A stretch of 64,000 bases of DNA from Apus apus. Taxonomy: Eukaryota > Chordata > Aves > Apodiformes > Apodidae. Numbering within the stretch: the stretch's first letter is position 1; every line of letters begins with the position of its first letter. Below, in pieces: positions 1 to 12,000 of this stretch. The position numbers were made by a program, and so were the translations under genes. The notes under the pieces are model-generated. The model searched no databases and was not told the origin of the DNA. It worked only from the letters and a program-made list of their open reading frames with translations. The stretch lies in contig NC_067301.1 in NCBI RefSeq assembly GCF_020740795.1, forward strand, positions 2,108,001 through 2,172,000, read 5' to 3'.

Positions 1-2125
1 AATCCACACTAGAGGTTTCAGCTCTTTTAAAATCTGTAAAATAAGATGAGATATATACAGTTTTTTAACAAGTTGCTAATACTCTATAAAGGCAAAGTTG
101 ATTTTTCTATAGCATCTCAACTGTTGGTCTAGCTGAGTTCTCAGTTGTAACTTTGCTCCCTACTTGCCTTCTCTACTTATGTTTTTTATCAGGAAATAGT
201 CTCTTTTCCAGTGAGCTGTGATGTTGGTGAAATGAGAACTGGTGGTTTCATGGGCCCATCCTGAAAGCTGATCTGAACCATCTCTGCATCTAAGCTGATG
301 TACTTTTTCTGTGGGTACACTCAGATTTTTCTCTAAGAAATTAATGTTTTGATAGCTCACACACTGAAAGCACCCTGTGACTTCTTTCTCCACCTTTGTT
401 TCTACTACAGAGAATTAAAGTCACTGAGAACTAAAGTGTAGGAGGAGCAAGAGGATTTAACTGTCAGAAAAATTTTGTTTCACAATGAACCATTCATGAT
501 GGTTAATTTCTACCAGCAGGTAGCAACTTTCAGCAGTCCTGAACTGGAAGGGCAGGTCTAAACAAACGAAAGAAAAACAGTTGAGTCACTGGGAGCGAAA
601 GCAGTGACTTGCCAATGCTGAGACAAGATTTGGTGCATCTGATCAACCACAGATTCCCCTCAAGACCAGTATTGATCTTTCTACAATGGTCAATATATGA
701 ACTTCTACACTAGCACTAAGGGAATTGTCCCTCCCCTAAGGGATTTTGTCAGTTCTCTGCCACCTCTACTATTGTCTCTGTTTTCTGTGGTGCTGCACAG
801 TGCTCCTCCTAGGATAGGACCAAAAGGGAAAGGGAAAAAAAAAAAGGCTGAGAACCAACAGGAAGAGGGAAAGAGAGAAGTAGTCATTAACAGGGGAAAA
901 AGAGAGAAAATAAATAATGGAGACAAGAAAAATAAAACCACAAAGTAAATGGGAGAGTATATATATAAAAAAATAATGAATAATCCCCTTGCGAACCCAG
1001 AAATTTGGGAGCATGAGTGTTAGCTGTGCTTTCAGGTATTGTGGTTGCCAGAAAGGACAGTGTGTTCCCTTCTGTTATGCTCCTGCTTTCTCATGGATTA
1101 TGGATGTCCCCATACCTTTCTTACTTAACAACCTCACAGCAGGTGCTGTTTCTGAGAGCACCAAATAAGACCATGATGTGTTTCTCTGCTGCTGCATCAT
1201 CTGTCAGAAGCTGGTTCTGAAAAAACCTGTCAGAACAGGGTCAGGAAAAGGAGCTCCCCTTGTCCCCCTCTGCCAAACTGCCTAAGACAGAGGCATTTTG
1301 ACCTTGGATACAAAGCTACCAGACTCCCATGAGATGTATCCACCTTTTCTAATTGGCTGTTGTCCTGCAGTGCTGCAAGGTACTGAAATATAGAACTACA
1401 GTGTTTTGTCATTGATTTTACATTTGTCATTTCTTAGTTAGACAAGAACCTGCTAATTTCTTCCAGTGAAGAAGTCAGTAATGTATCCAGACTGGGTAAA
1501 AAGTAGCTTTCAAGTAGTTCTAAAGCAGACAGTTTTGATTAAAGGGCAAGAGTATGTACTTACACCTAGAACATTTACTGTAACTAGTTTAACTATTGAG
1601 AAACATGTTTGCTGTTGATGAAGGCATAAGGAATATCATGTGTGTTAAGACATGACACCATCTAACTAAAATGCCTCTTTCCTTAAAAAACACAGTGCCT
1701 CTTTTAATACCTACAGGCAAATTGAGGAGAAGCAAAGAACTGGTAAGCTGTGAATGGCAGCTGGTTGGATCAAGTTTGTTCCTGATGGTGGGGAAAAAGT
1801 AGCTGACAGGTTTACACTTTTAATCCTAGCAGGAAAACAGACCTGGTTCTAATTGATCCCTTCTTTCCAAATCTGATACAATTTAACTGAAAGCAAAGAG
1901 CCTGTGCCTCACAAAGCCACATAAGGAGTTCCTAGGAGGAAACCAAGCTATGATATTGCTATCATCTGCATTCCTGAATGTCACACTCAGTCCTGTCTCC
2001 CCTTTTCCCTGCTGGATAAGCTGTTTGTGGCCACAACACTCCCAAGTCCAGGAGAAAGGTGAATCTGTGCAACTATTCACCTGAAGTTACTACAGTATTT
2101 TAAAAGCACAGTGCTTGGTGTCAAC
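1..2125. other. left flank, no gene recognised
   Basis: I see no exon with convincing splice sites and protein-like content here. The open frames on both strands are short and composition-driven. A purine-rich tract lies at about 815-950 on the plus strand (runs of A with scattered G), which explains the paired plus and minus open frames in that place. The stretch is probably intergenic DNA downstream of the minus-strand membrane-protein gene, whose candidate poly(A) signal is at 2126-2131. Confidence 0.5.
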
Positions 2126-2131
2126 TTTATT
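2126..2131 (-). terminator. candidate poly(A) signal of the minus-strand membrane-protein gene
   Basis: The plus strand reads TTTATT, so the minus strand reads AATAAA. It lies about 465 bases beyond the proposed stop codon (2596-2598) of the multi-pass membrane-protein gene, a normal 3' UTR length. The hexamer alone is weak evidence; its position relative to the proposed last exon is the only support. Confidence 0.3.
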
Positions 2132-2595
2132 TTAGCAAGGAAATAATTCAAACACTTGGAAAACTGTATTTCAACTGTCAGAAATTTGTCTGAATGGCTA
2201 AAGCAAACATCCAAGGAGCCTAAAAAAAAACCCCAACAAACCCCTCTAAACTTCTTCCTGGTAATAAAAGACTAGGTATCTGATGTACTTTGGCCCTGAT
2301 TCTGCAATCACCCTTGGAACAAAGCTCTCAAGATTTCAAAGGAAGTTCAGTCTGACTGACACGAAAAACAACCTTTCAAGTTCACAAATTCTTATGTTAA
2401 CCTGAGAACTGTCACTTGCCTTTAAAGAAGCTGCCCCAGTAAAGGACCACTTGTCTTTTTTGTGTGGTTTCCTAAGGATATAAGCCCTATGCAGTCTATA
2501 TATCCATTTTCATATTAACTTGGAGGACTGTTGCCAGTTTCACCTAACCTGGTCAGAGAGGTAGAAATACAGAAGATACTGTAATCCCAGAGGTT

Positions 2596-5500
2596 TCAAT
2601 AAACTAGGTGATCAAGGACTAAGAATAAAAGAAAGTGCCTCAGAAAGGAATACTGATAGTGTGATGTGGTTTCATCCTGTGTGCACAGCTCAGAAACACA
2701 GATTTGTAAGAAGCCTGACTTCATTATTGTTGGTGCTCTCATTATCTGCTGGGATTCACTCTGGCTCCCTGCCACTTAGCAGTATTACATGGAATGAGAT
2801 GGCTCTGACTTCCCAGTCAGTGATAATCGCTCACTTGAGAACTTGCAGCCTCAGAAGTTAACTATTATTGTCAAGTGTTGCTGTTAGCTCAACACTTACT
2901 GCAATGATGCTAATGGTCACCTTCAGGCAGGCCCAAAGAGCCCCTGTTGCTGAGATGATGTTATGTAGAAGGGTGATCTCATGCAGGCTTATCAGCAGAA
3001 TACACAAACAGAGCTGAAAGAGAAGAGGCAAAGATTTGGTAAAAATATTAGTTTGAGACCATACACAGCTCCAAAGGCTAACATTTTTCTCTAGCCAGTA
3101 AGGTGTGCTCCAGATCAAGGTGAAGGTAATACAGGGTAGTACAGTAGTAAAGTAAGAATTAAGGGCAGTCTATGGAAGTACAAACTCTTTCTAAGAGGAC
3201 CTTGGGTTCATTTCATTTATCTATAACTGCTGGTTGCTGTCTCACCCCAATTGCTCTGCTAGGTCAGGCTCCCCTCTCCCATCCCAGGAGCACTTTCTCA
3301 AATGTAGGAGACAGCTAGGATGGCTGAAAGCAAGAGACTGTAGGCTGTCAGTAATAATTTTGCTTGTTTTAGGAGCCTGTGTTAGGCTGGAGCTTTTGGA
3401 TGAAATTGTTTTTATGTACTTCCCAAAATTAAGGTTCAGTTTTCCTTTTGGGCATGACAATGAAAAAATAGATGTTGATTTATTTCTATGGATTTTAACT
3501 AAGCTCCCCTAGAGCAAAAACGTGGAGAGATGATCATTATTAAGCTAATTGTCTCTAAAAGGTAAGATACAAAGAGGGTTGCTCTAGGGAGTTAACAGTT
3601 CAGTTCAGCTGGTTAATTCTAAGATATTCTCAACTGGAGGGAAAAAAGGGGGAGAGAGTTCTATACCTGTGCCTGAAGATCAAAGGTCAACATGGAAAAA
3701 CAGAGGTTCAGCATGAAGTATTGGGACTGGAGGCTTTCTAGGGCACCGCCCACTCGAAAGGCCATCATGCTTTGACTCTGGATGAGGATGATGGCACAGA
3801 TCACATCAAAGGAGCCAACCAAGAGGATCAGAACGAAGCGAGCCTGATGGGAAAAAGAAATAAGGATGTGACTGGCCAGGCCAAAACAGGGACAGTCTTT
3901 AACCTTACATCTTCCAACTGGTGCCCAAAGAATAAAGAAGTAAGGAGAACCAGGCTGCCTCTTAATAGCAATTTAAATAGACAACAATTAAAGAGAACTG
4001 TTTGCCACTCAAAGTGACAAAGACCAGGCCATGATTTTTGCCATTTGTTGCAACTGCTTGCTAATAACTGTAAGCTCACATCCTAAGGAAGGGGTTACAG
4101 TAATCCAAGTTACTTTTATAGTAGTAAAAATAAGTCCTTAACAGTGCATCTTCTAGTCCAGGCTTTACTTTGAGGTTCTTGTTTCATCCAGGAGCTGATG
4201 ACTGGGATGCCTACCTGACAGAAATTTGCATCTCTTTGATGCCTGTTCCTTATTGACCCTAAACAACCCAGATTCTGTAGATAAGTAGGCAAATTCTGCT
4301 TTGCTGCATCTTCATTGCTTGGAGGCCATCCCTTCCATCAAATAACAATTTTTTTGAAGACTTCACAGCAAGGAACCTCCCTTTCATATTTGTGATAAAT
4401 GTGTGATTGCAAAAGGGAAGAACTTCTGAGAAGCACAGCAAAGGGATGGAAGTTCAGCTACAAATCTTGGTATCACAGAGGATAAAATTCCCCTGTTACA
4501 TTTTATTGTAATGCAAACAAGATAATCTGGAACGGCAGCACCTTCCCTAGCACATTGTATCTGTTTGTTTCCTTGCAGCAGTTTATCATAACTCTCTTAA
4601 AAACACATTGCTGCATTTTATAGATGGAAATCTGAAGCAGAGTGGGTGAAGTGAAGGTCATTTTCTGTGGTAAGCCTGTGTCAGTAACATTCTTCTATCT
4701 TTATGTTACTTTCAGCTACTGCCATAAAGAGATCCATGGAATAGCTCTAAGAAACAGATTTGCGGTCGTGGAGGTGCACATTTTGTTCCTTAATGGTAGG
4801 AATAATTCAGCCTGATTTCTCTCTGTTATCAGTGTCCTTATCACAGCTACCCTGCCTTTCTGAGATTTTCAAATCCAAGATGTGGAGAAAAGCAAAATTA
4901 ATTAAAGCCATGAGACTAACCAGGAGTTTTGGCTTTTGCTCAGCAGAGAGAACAGTGAAGTTGACAATGGAACGAAGCATCACTAGCAAGATGGAGAGGA
5001 CAAAAACAATGAGCTCCTGGCGATTCTCTTGTAGGATTCCTCTGGTCACATAGTACACACAGAACACTGGGAAGGAGAAGGAAAGGTCAGTTACCAGGTG
5101 AACACAGATTTTCAACATGTTTGATCCAGGTGACAAGATGGGAATATCAAGACTCCGGCTCCTCAGGCAAGAGTGTACCTTTATTCTTGCTAAGGAGCCT
5201 GAAACAGGCAGATAAAATTGGACTCTGCCCTGTTTAGTTTCCAAGAAATGAAACAATGAGTTAGATTTTTAAATTACTTGTGAAGTCACACTTTGAAAAT
5301 GGTAGCATATGAGCTGTCCAAATTGGCAGATGTGGTATGTTACTCTATTAATAGCATATTCAACATAATGTTGAATTGTATATTTTAATTACATGAAGCA
5401 ACATAATTTTTATTAAAGAACTGAAATCACATACTGTTCCTAGTGAGAGTAATTCAGGTGACTAACAAGGAATTCACTGCTCATAGACATACCTCTACAG

Positions 5501-8500
5501 TATCATTTGTGTGGTTCTGACCACTACAAATGGCTTGTCTTAAACTGAACGTTAGACAGACTGGATTCCTAAGAGTTTGGTTTGGTTGTGGAAATCCTGA
5601 AACATCCCACCCTGCAAACTGCAGTCCAGAAAAGAACTGGTTCAGGAAATTTCTGAGTTATGTTTTTATAAAATGCATCAAAACCCACCACTCAACACCA
5701 CAGTTTGCTTTCACAGTTGAACACCACACATCTCTTCTGGCAAAAGCAGGCATCAGTGCTCTGTTCTTGCATAGGATGCTCCTGCAAACACTTGTTAATT
5801 CTTACCATAGACAAAGTAACAACAGATTTCTTTGTCCAGAGGGTTACTTCCTGGATTCGGCACATCAAATAATCTAGTTTTCCTAGGGACATGGGGACAA
5901 AGTGTTGCAGAAGTTTTCAAAGTAACATCATAACTTCAGTTTTCCTTAAACAAACTTTCTAGTGAATGAACTTCTTTTCTCACTTTTATGAACAGTGATT
6001 GAGAACACTGAAAATGATTGGTAAATTACAAAGTGAATCGTGTGACCTTTTTGCATGCTTATAACCTAAAGGAAGACCTGGAAGATTTAAGACAGTATTT
6101 CCTTGTTTTGCAAGTTCAGCTGCTAAATCAAAAGTCTGTACAAATAATTTGAGGACAAACTGTTCTGAGCATTAAATGAGAGTATATGCACATCTCTGAA
6201 ATAAAGGACATCCCCTCGTTTTTGGTGAGTATTTTTCAACAAATTAAATCCCCACCCCTCTTTAAAGTGTGTTAAAAATACAAGATTTTTCCTGGTTTAA
6301 ACCAGAGGTTGGTGAGAGGTGTGCACTTCTTCCTCTGTGTTTTGCAGCACAGAATAACAATTAGCATCAACAGAAGGCAGGAGGGGGAAAATAGATTAGC
6401 AAGCATGCTTTCAACTTACCCATTTATAACATCGTGTGATTCATTTGGTTTATTATGAAGGTTCTTCATTTTTCTCTGCAGCACAAAACAGTGGTTGCTA
6501 ACAAAAACAGTGTGACAGATTGGAGGCACCAATGGCCTGTTCTGACATTGCAATTTGTGCTGAGTCCTGTGTGAAAGGCTGCTAATCAAACCAGGGTTTG
6601 GGAATAAAAGTATTGTTTGTATGTGTCTAATTATAGAATCTGGAACAAATCTATTGTCTTTGTTCCCTCTGGGTGGAAATCATAAGAGCTGGAAAGCAAT
6701 GACTGCTTATGATTAGTGTGTCCTTCTTGTACACAAGGTGTTACACCCACAGAGTCTCTTTGACACTCTTCTGGTCAGTGAGCCAGCAGCCAAGACCTGC
6801 TGAAGTCACTGGACAGAACTTCCTAAAATACTTGCAATTGTATTTATTTTCATGTTATATTTAATTTCTATTTAATACAAACAGACCAGGAATATGAACA
6901 TAAGTTTCTACTTAGCTTCTAATTGGGAATATCCAAGGAGGTTTGGATTTTTCTTCCAGTAGGGCAAATGTTAGACAAAAAAAAAAGAGCTTTAAAAAAA
7001 AAAATTAGGTCCTTATTTTCTTTTATTAAAATACTTCAGCAACATCCTTCCAGGAACTGAACACAGAGAGATGACTGAAGATTTTTTTCTGTGTATGTTT
7101 GGTTTCTTGCAATGTAGGAAGGTGCCCTGAAACCAGCTGAACTTGGGTACAAGCGTGGCTCATGTCAGGAGATGTAGGTTCTGTGAGAAGCCTTGGAGTG
7201 TGGACACCTCTGAATTCCCCAGCAGATCATAACACAGATGTTAAACTGGGAAATGGTAAGATCTTTCTGGCCTAGCTGAACATCCAGTGTGTCATATATG
7301 TATTCAGTATATCATATATATATACTCAATATTTATAAAGTGACAGCTGTTTGAAAGCAAAATTGTCCCCACATCTGCCTAATCACACACCAGTCAGAAA
7401 GCAATTAACAGTGAAACTTCCTGAAACTGGAATCTTTTCCCACACTATTCCCACACGAATGTATTTTGGATGATACCACAACTCTTACTGACCCTTTTCC
7501 TAAAATACTTCTGGGAAAAGCAACAATGGCAAAAGCATCCAGCTTGGTAGTGCTAAACTAAATTCTGTGGGTAACACATCAGGCCAGAGTGAAATAAGAA
7601 ACTTCAGTTGCTGCTTGGTTACTACCTTGTGAAAAATGTTTTTGTTTTAAAATGCAAACAGGAGGTTTCTTACCAACTCCAACTAACTGAATAAGAGAAA
7701 TGGTGAAATCTTCCTCAGTCTGTCGAACAAGTGTCTCTATGGTTAGCCCTATGACACTCAGCAGGGACAGAATGGTGACACAGAAGTAGATCTTCACAGG
7801 GAATGAGAGCTCTGAACAAGGTTTGATCTGTAAAGGAAGGAAATTTTTAAACACGTAATGCAGTAGCAACTACTTGCTGCTCCTAAGAAATGCATTAAAC
7901 CCAGTTGGCTAAATGACACAAGTGCAGGGTTTTCCTTGGAAAAAAGAAGATAAAACACACCACAATTGAATGCTGAGGGAGGGAGAAGTCTAACTTTATT
8001 TTGTAATTCATCTCAGCCTAGATTTTTCTGGTTTACACCTAGAGTGTAAATCGTGGAGACAGATAAACTGCACCACGCCAGCAATAAAATCAAATAAGTA
8101 AAATAAAAACCCCACTCTACTTTCCTGTGCTGTTGGCAGGAAGGGACAAAATAAGCTTCATCCGTGGGGCTGGAGAGTCACCTGGAGGTTGGGCTGGGCT
8201 GTGGCACCGCCTGGGCGCGACCTCACGGGTCACTTCTCGGTGTGCGGGGTTTGGTTTTGGTTTGTTTTGATCGAATTGCTCTTTGAAAACCCGGGTTTAT
8301 TTGATAACCAACGACTTGAACCCAGCCAGCGCTGGAACCGGGGGCGGTGCTCCCGGCGGCGGGTGTACTCACGGGGCCGCAGGGCGTGGGGATGAGCTGC
8401 CGGTGCCGGGGAGTGAGGTTGGGCAGCGGGGGGGCTGCGGGGCCGCTGCAGGGGAAGAAAGAAGGGGGGGAACGGAACCGTTACCGGCGGCTCCCCCGGC

Positions 8501-8704
8501 CCGGTGCCCCCAGCGGGGCCCGAACCCGCGGCCCCGGGGGCAGCAGGTCCCGCCCCGGGGCGGGGAGCGCGAGGAGCCGCCCCGCGCGCCGTTCCCGCCC
8601 CGCCGCTGGCGCGAGGCGCTGCGCCCTTACCTGGCGTCGCCGCTGTCGCCCGCGCCCTTCATGGCCGCTTCGCCGCCCTCCCCCTCCGGTAACGGGACCG
8701 ACAT
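2596..8704 (-). CDS. unrecognised multi-pass membrane protein, 10 coding exons, ~325 aa
   Basis: I do not recognise this family. Minus-strand exons: 8704-8631 (ATG at 8704), 8445-8373, 7827-7674, 6770-6745, 6475-6420, 5882-5806, 5066-4921, 3843-3667, 3013-2900, 2676-2596 (TGA). Together they are 978 bases in one continuous phase. The N-terminal 50 residues are Gly/Pro-rich. Membrane-like segments lie near residues 60-83, 147-160, 172-194, 203-225, 240-268 and 278-299, so about six spans, with a polar loop around 101-146 containing FDVPNPGSN. Most donors are canonical (GTAAG, GTGAG); the exon ending at 4921 uses GTTAGT and the one ending at 6745 uses GTAACA. The exon at 7674-7827 and those at 3667-3843 and 2900-3013 are the most secure by protein character. 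The 26-base exon (6745-6770) was inferred because it repairs phase, and the last exon (2596-2676) is the weakest. The gene starts in a CpG island divergent from SLC35E2. It could be a transporter, channel or receptor-like protein; no function is claimed. Confidence 0.5.
7293..7331. repeat. AT-rich (TA)n-like microsatellite
   Basis: Imperfect TA/CATA repeats (several runs of ATATAT with CAGTATATCA interruptions) lie in an intron of the minus-strand membrane-protein gene. It is a simple low-complexity repeat with no sign of coding function. Confidence 0.6.
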
Positions 8705-9080
8705 CGCGGCAGCGCCCGCCTTTCCGGGGCTGGCCGGGACGTCACTTCCCCGTCCCGGGCGGGAAGGGATGGAGGGGCGGCGGGAGGGAAGCGCCGAGGC
8801 CCCCGCCGTCCGGCCCCTCGTGCTTGCGGCCTGCGCCTCCGCCCGGGACCCCTCAGGTGCCCTCAGGTGCCGGTGCGATGCGGAGACCGGCCCTCGGGAG
8901 GGAGACCTGCCGCCGGGCTCTGTGGCGCCGAGGCAGAGGAGGGTCGGGAACCGAGGGGCTCCGGGCAGCCCCCCGGGCGTAGGGGTTGGGCTGCGGGCCC
9001 TGAGGGGAGCGGGCTCGGCCGCCTCCTGCCCCGCGGGGCCCTCTGAGCAGCCCCCGGGCCGCGGAGCAGGGTGAAAAGGG
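8340..9080. promoter_or_regulatory. CpG island, probable divergent promoter of the membrane-protein gene and SLC35E2
   Basis: GC content and CpG density jump sharply here against AT-rich flanks. The first two coding exons of the minus-strand membrane-protein gene lie inside it (8631-8704 and 8373-8445). The nearest coding gene to the right, SLC35E2 on the plus strand, begins at 13706 and has no other CpG island, so its non-coding first exon most likely starts here. Upstream of the minus-strand ATG, at 8738-8748, a GACGTCAC CRE-like element abuts a reverse ETS-type core (ACTTCC), a common pairing in bidirectional housekeeping promoters. Exact transcription starts and the SLC35E2 exon 1 donor could not be fixed. 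Confidence 0.65.
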
Positions 9081-12000
9081 AGGTGGTGCTGCACGGCACC
9101 AGCCTGGGAGCTGGTGCTGAGGGAGAGGAGGGAAGGGTTAGGGCTGGGAGGAAGGAAATCCAGCTGGAGGGCAAGACAGCACTAAGCTGTTCCAGCCTTT
9201 TAGCTTCTTTGTATGGCAATAGTTCTGCAACTGTGTTTATAAACGTCTCGGATGCTCTCATTACCGTTTAGTGAAACGGGGTTAATATTTCTAGCTTGCT
9301 GAATTCTGTGCATCAGCTGCATTGGAAGCAATGTTTGGGTGTCCCGAGTTGCCTAATGGTAGATGAAGAGATGCACATCATGTCTCTGTGTCTATGAGAG
9401 ACCAGTCTGTGTTTCTCTTCACACTGGCAAGGTTTTAAGCTTTTAAATGTTTGCGTGACGTGTAAAGCTGACTTTAGAGAGTTCTTTGTGGATATTGTAG
9501 AAAAAAAGTATCTGTCTTCAGATAGAACTATTAACAAAGGGTCAGAAAAAGTGAGGCAATGGCTTTTTTGTCCTGGCAGTGAGGTGGTTTCATGCCAAAG
9601 TCCAGAGCAACTTCTAGTCCTAGACAAATGAATGCAGTCAGAAACTGTTGGTGCCACACTTGTAGTGGCAATTATCAGAATCTGCTTAGCAGTTTAAGAA
9701 GTAATTAGAGCTTCTGACTAGTTTTGAAGTGAGCTGCATTGCAGAGAATTTAATATTAAGCTTTTTGATAAGATAGAGGCTTGTCAATTAATATATTTCA
9801 GTAATAAAAAAAAATATTTCATATGCTCCATGGAAGAATCATGAAATCATGAAGGATTCTGTGCATAACTAGGGTTGCAGTAGATAGTTAAAAACGTCAG
9901 AATCTGTAGTGCTGGAAATGCTATGCTTCCTTTTAATGATAAATTGTGTCTTGGTACAGTATATGTACTTTCTAAAGGACACTGTTTTACCTCTATCATG
10001 TGACTGCTTTGCCTCTTGTTGCTGTGTTATCTTTAAATAATGTTATTCTTTCAGTTCTAAGGGAAGACTAGTTACAATGGACTCTGATTATACTGTTGGC
10101 CTTTTACTTTTGGGACAGTTTCTTAAAAATTAGGGTTAAAACTGCTATTTCTCATGAAAGTTAAACAAATTCTGAGGGTTTTTGACACGTGTCAGTGGTC
10201 ATCTCACTGAAACAATTTAATATCCAAGTTGGTTTTATCTCTTGCCTTTTGTTTTTGGTTTGGTTTTGTGTTGTTTTGTTTTTTTTTTAAATTAAATATG
10301 GCTCTAAGAGAACTCTTTAAGTTTCTCCTTTTATGCTCCTAAAGAAGATGAGCAGGGTGTGTCTCACATCTCTGCATGTGACACAGACCTCCCCTTCACC
10401 AGAGAAAGAAAACTTTTAAGTTGTGTTAGAAAATTGTACTGCTGTAAAACTTTACATGAGGTCAATTTCTTGGTTTATTTATTTCCTCTCTTTTATTCAT
10501 TTTACTTCAGTGTGGAATGTTGCAGTTTCTTTGGAAAACATTTCTTAGGAAGCAACCAAGGCAAAAATGTGGTGTGTGTGTTCTTGTTAACTTGTGTTGC
10601 TTCTGCATTTTGTGGGTTTTTTTTGCAAAACTTGGTGTTTCTTTTCTTCTAAGACCTGCAGAAAACTATCTGGGAAGACTTACTGCTTTTACAGTGACGA
10701 CCTTAAACGGTACTGGTGTGAATTCAGTGCAGATGGTGTCTGCTAGTCCTGGTGTGCATTAGTGATGTTTTTCCCTGCAGCCTTAAAAAGGGAGCAGTCT
10801 TCCTTGGTTTGATCCAGTGCATGTCCACAAAAACTTTTGTTGCAGTTGCAGTAAGCAAAGGAGGTGCTGTTACTTGTTTCAGAAGTTGTGAGTTGGTGCT
10901 AATTCGAAATGGTCATTAAGCTGTGACACCAATTCCACAACAGCACTGTGCAGACAGCTGGCATTGCTATATATTCATGCAGGCTGTCTGGCAGCAAAGC
11001 AGGGCTCATTCCCACAGGAGGCCACTTGCACACAGGCGAAAAGAGTGTGAGCAATTTAGTAATCCAACCAGGTATGATGGTTGTTAAAGACTGCAGGGAG
11101 AGTAATATATTTTATTATTAGAACTAGATGCTTAAAAGCACACACAGATAATGTCTTAATTTGTTTTCTGTACTCTCAAAAGTCTTCTGAGAAAAGATTT
11201 TTCTCTACCCCCTTTTTTTTTTTGATTGAAATTTGTGTTTCTCTTTAAATTTTGGGGTAGAAAGGGAAAAGGAGATTAAGTGTAGGTAGTCTTCTGAACA
11301 TGATGTCTTAAAGCTTAAGAAATTTGGGAGTTGTTGAATGGGTAAATTACCTACTTGTAAGTCAGAATGTGTTTGAGACTCAAAACTTACACTCCGTATT
11401 TTTTTTCCACCTCTAATAGAACATTTTTATTGCTAGCATAGTTAGAAGTTGGAGAAGATACAAGGGAGAGTACAAAATGCACTGCATGCTGTTTGTTCTG
11501 AGCCAGAAGATTGAATGTTTGTGTATAATCCAAGAGAAACATTCTACCAACCACTGCCACGTTTTCATCTATTGGTAAACATCAGCTGCTGGTTGGTCTT
11601 GAGGGAGGAAGACTGAATTAGTTCCAGATGGAGAACTCTTTCAGCTCATTTAAGACTTTCCAGTTGATTTAAGGCAGCAGGTCAGTAATTTAGGGGAATA
11701 GTTTTGTTCTTATTTGCTGCTCTGCTTCTTTCCATGTGTGGAACCAGTGAGATCAGATATCACAGTGCTGCCAAGGGTGGAAGATTCATTGAGCTTAATT
11801 GCTTTTGTTTTTTAATTGAGTGGTATAAACAGAAAAGCTACTAACAAAGTTGTGATAACAAACCATTTTGAATGTAGAGGGTTGTTGTTTGGGTTTTTTT
11901 AAGACCTGAAAAAGGAGGGAGACTGAATAATGTTTTTCTTAACTTCTCTTACAGAATGCATATCTTCTTTCAAAGTTTTGTCATAAACTGGTTAACACAA

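Noticed and set aside
160-393. 77-codon minus-strand frame considered as the last exon of the membrane-protein gene
   Set aside because: The only acceptor near its upstream end would enter in a phase that meets a stop at once, so it cannot follow the exon at 2900-3013.
697-948. plus- and minus-strand open frames around 0.7-1.0 kb
   Set aside because: Both arise from one purine-rich tract; the products are Lys/Glu-rich on one strand and Phe/Ser/Leu-rich on the other.
1883-2080. 65-codon minus-strand frame considered as a C-terminal exon
   Set aside because: The available AG acceptor gives a stop within four codons in the required phase, and the sequence is not membrane-like.
8283-9074. 263-codon open frame on the plus strand in the CpG island, with overlapping frames on both strands
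   Set aside because: All frames through this GC-rich island are open because stop codons are rare there. The Ala/Gly/Pro/Arg composition is that of random GC-rich DNA, and two real minus-strand exons lie inside.
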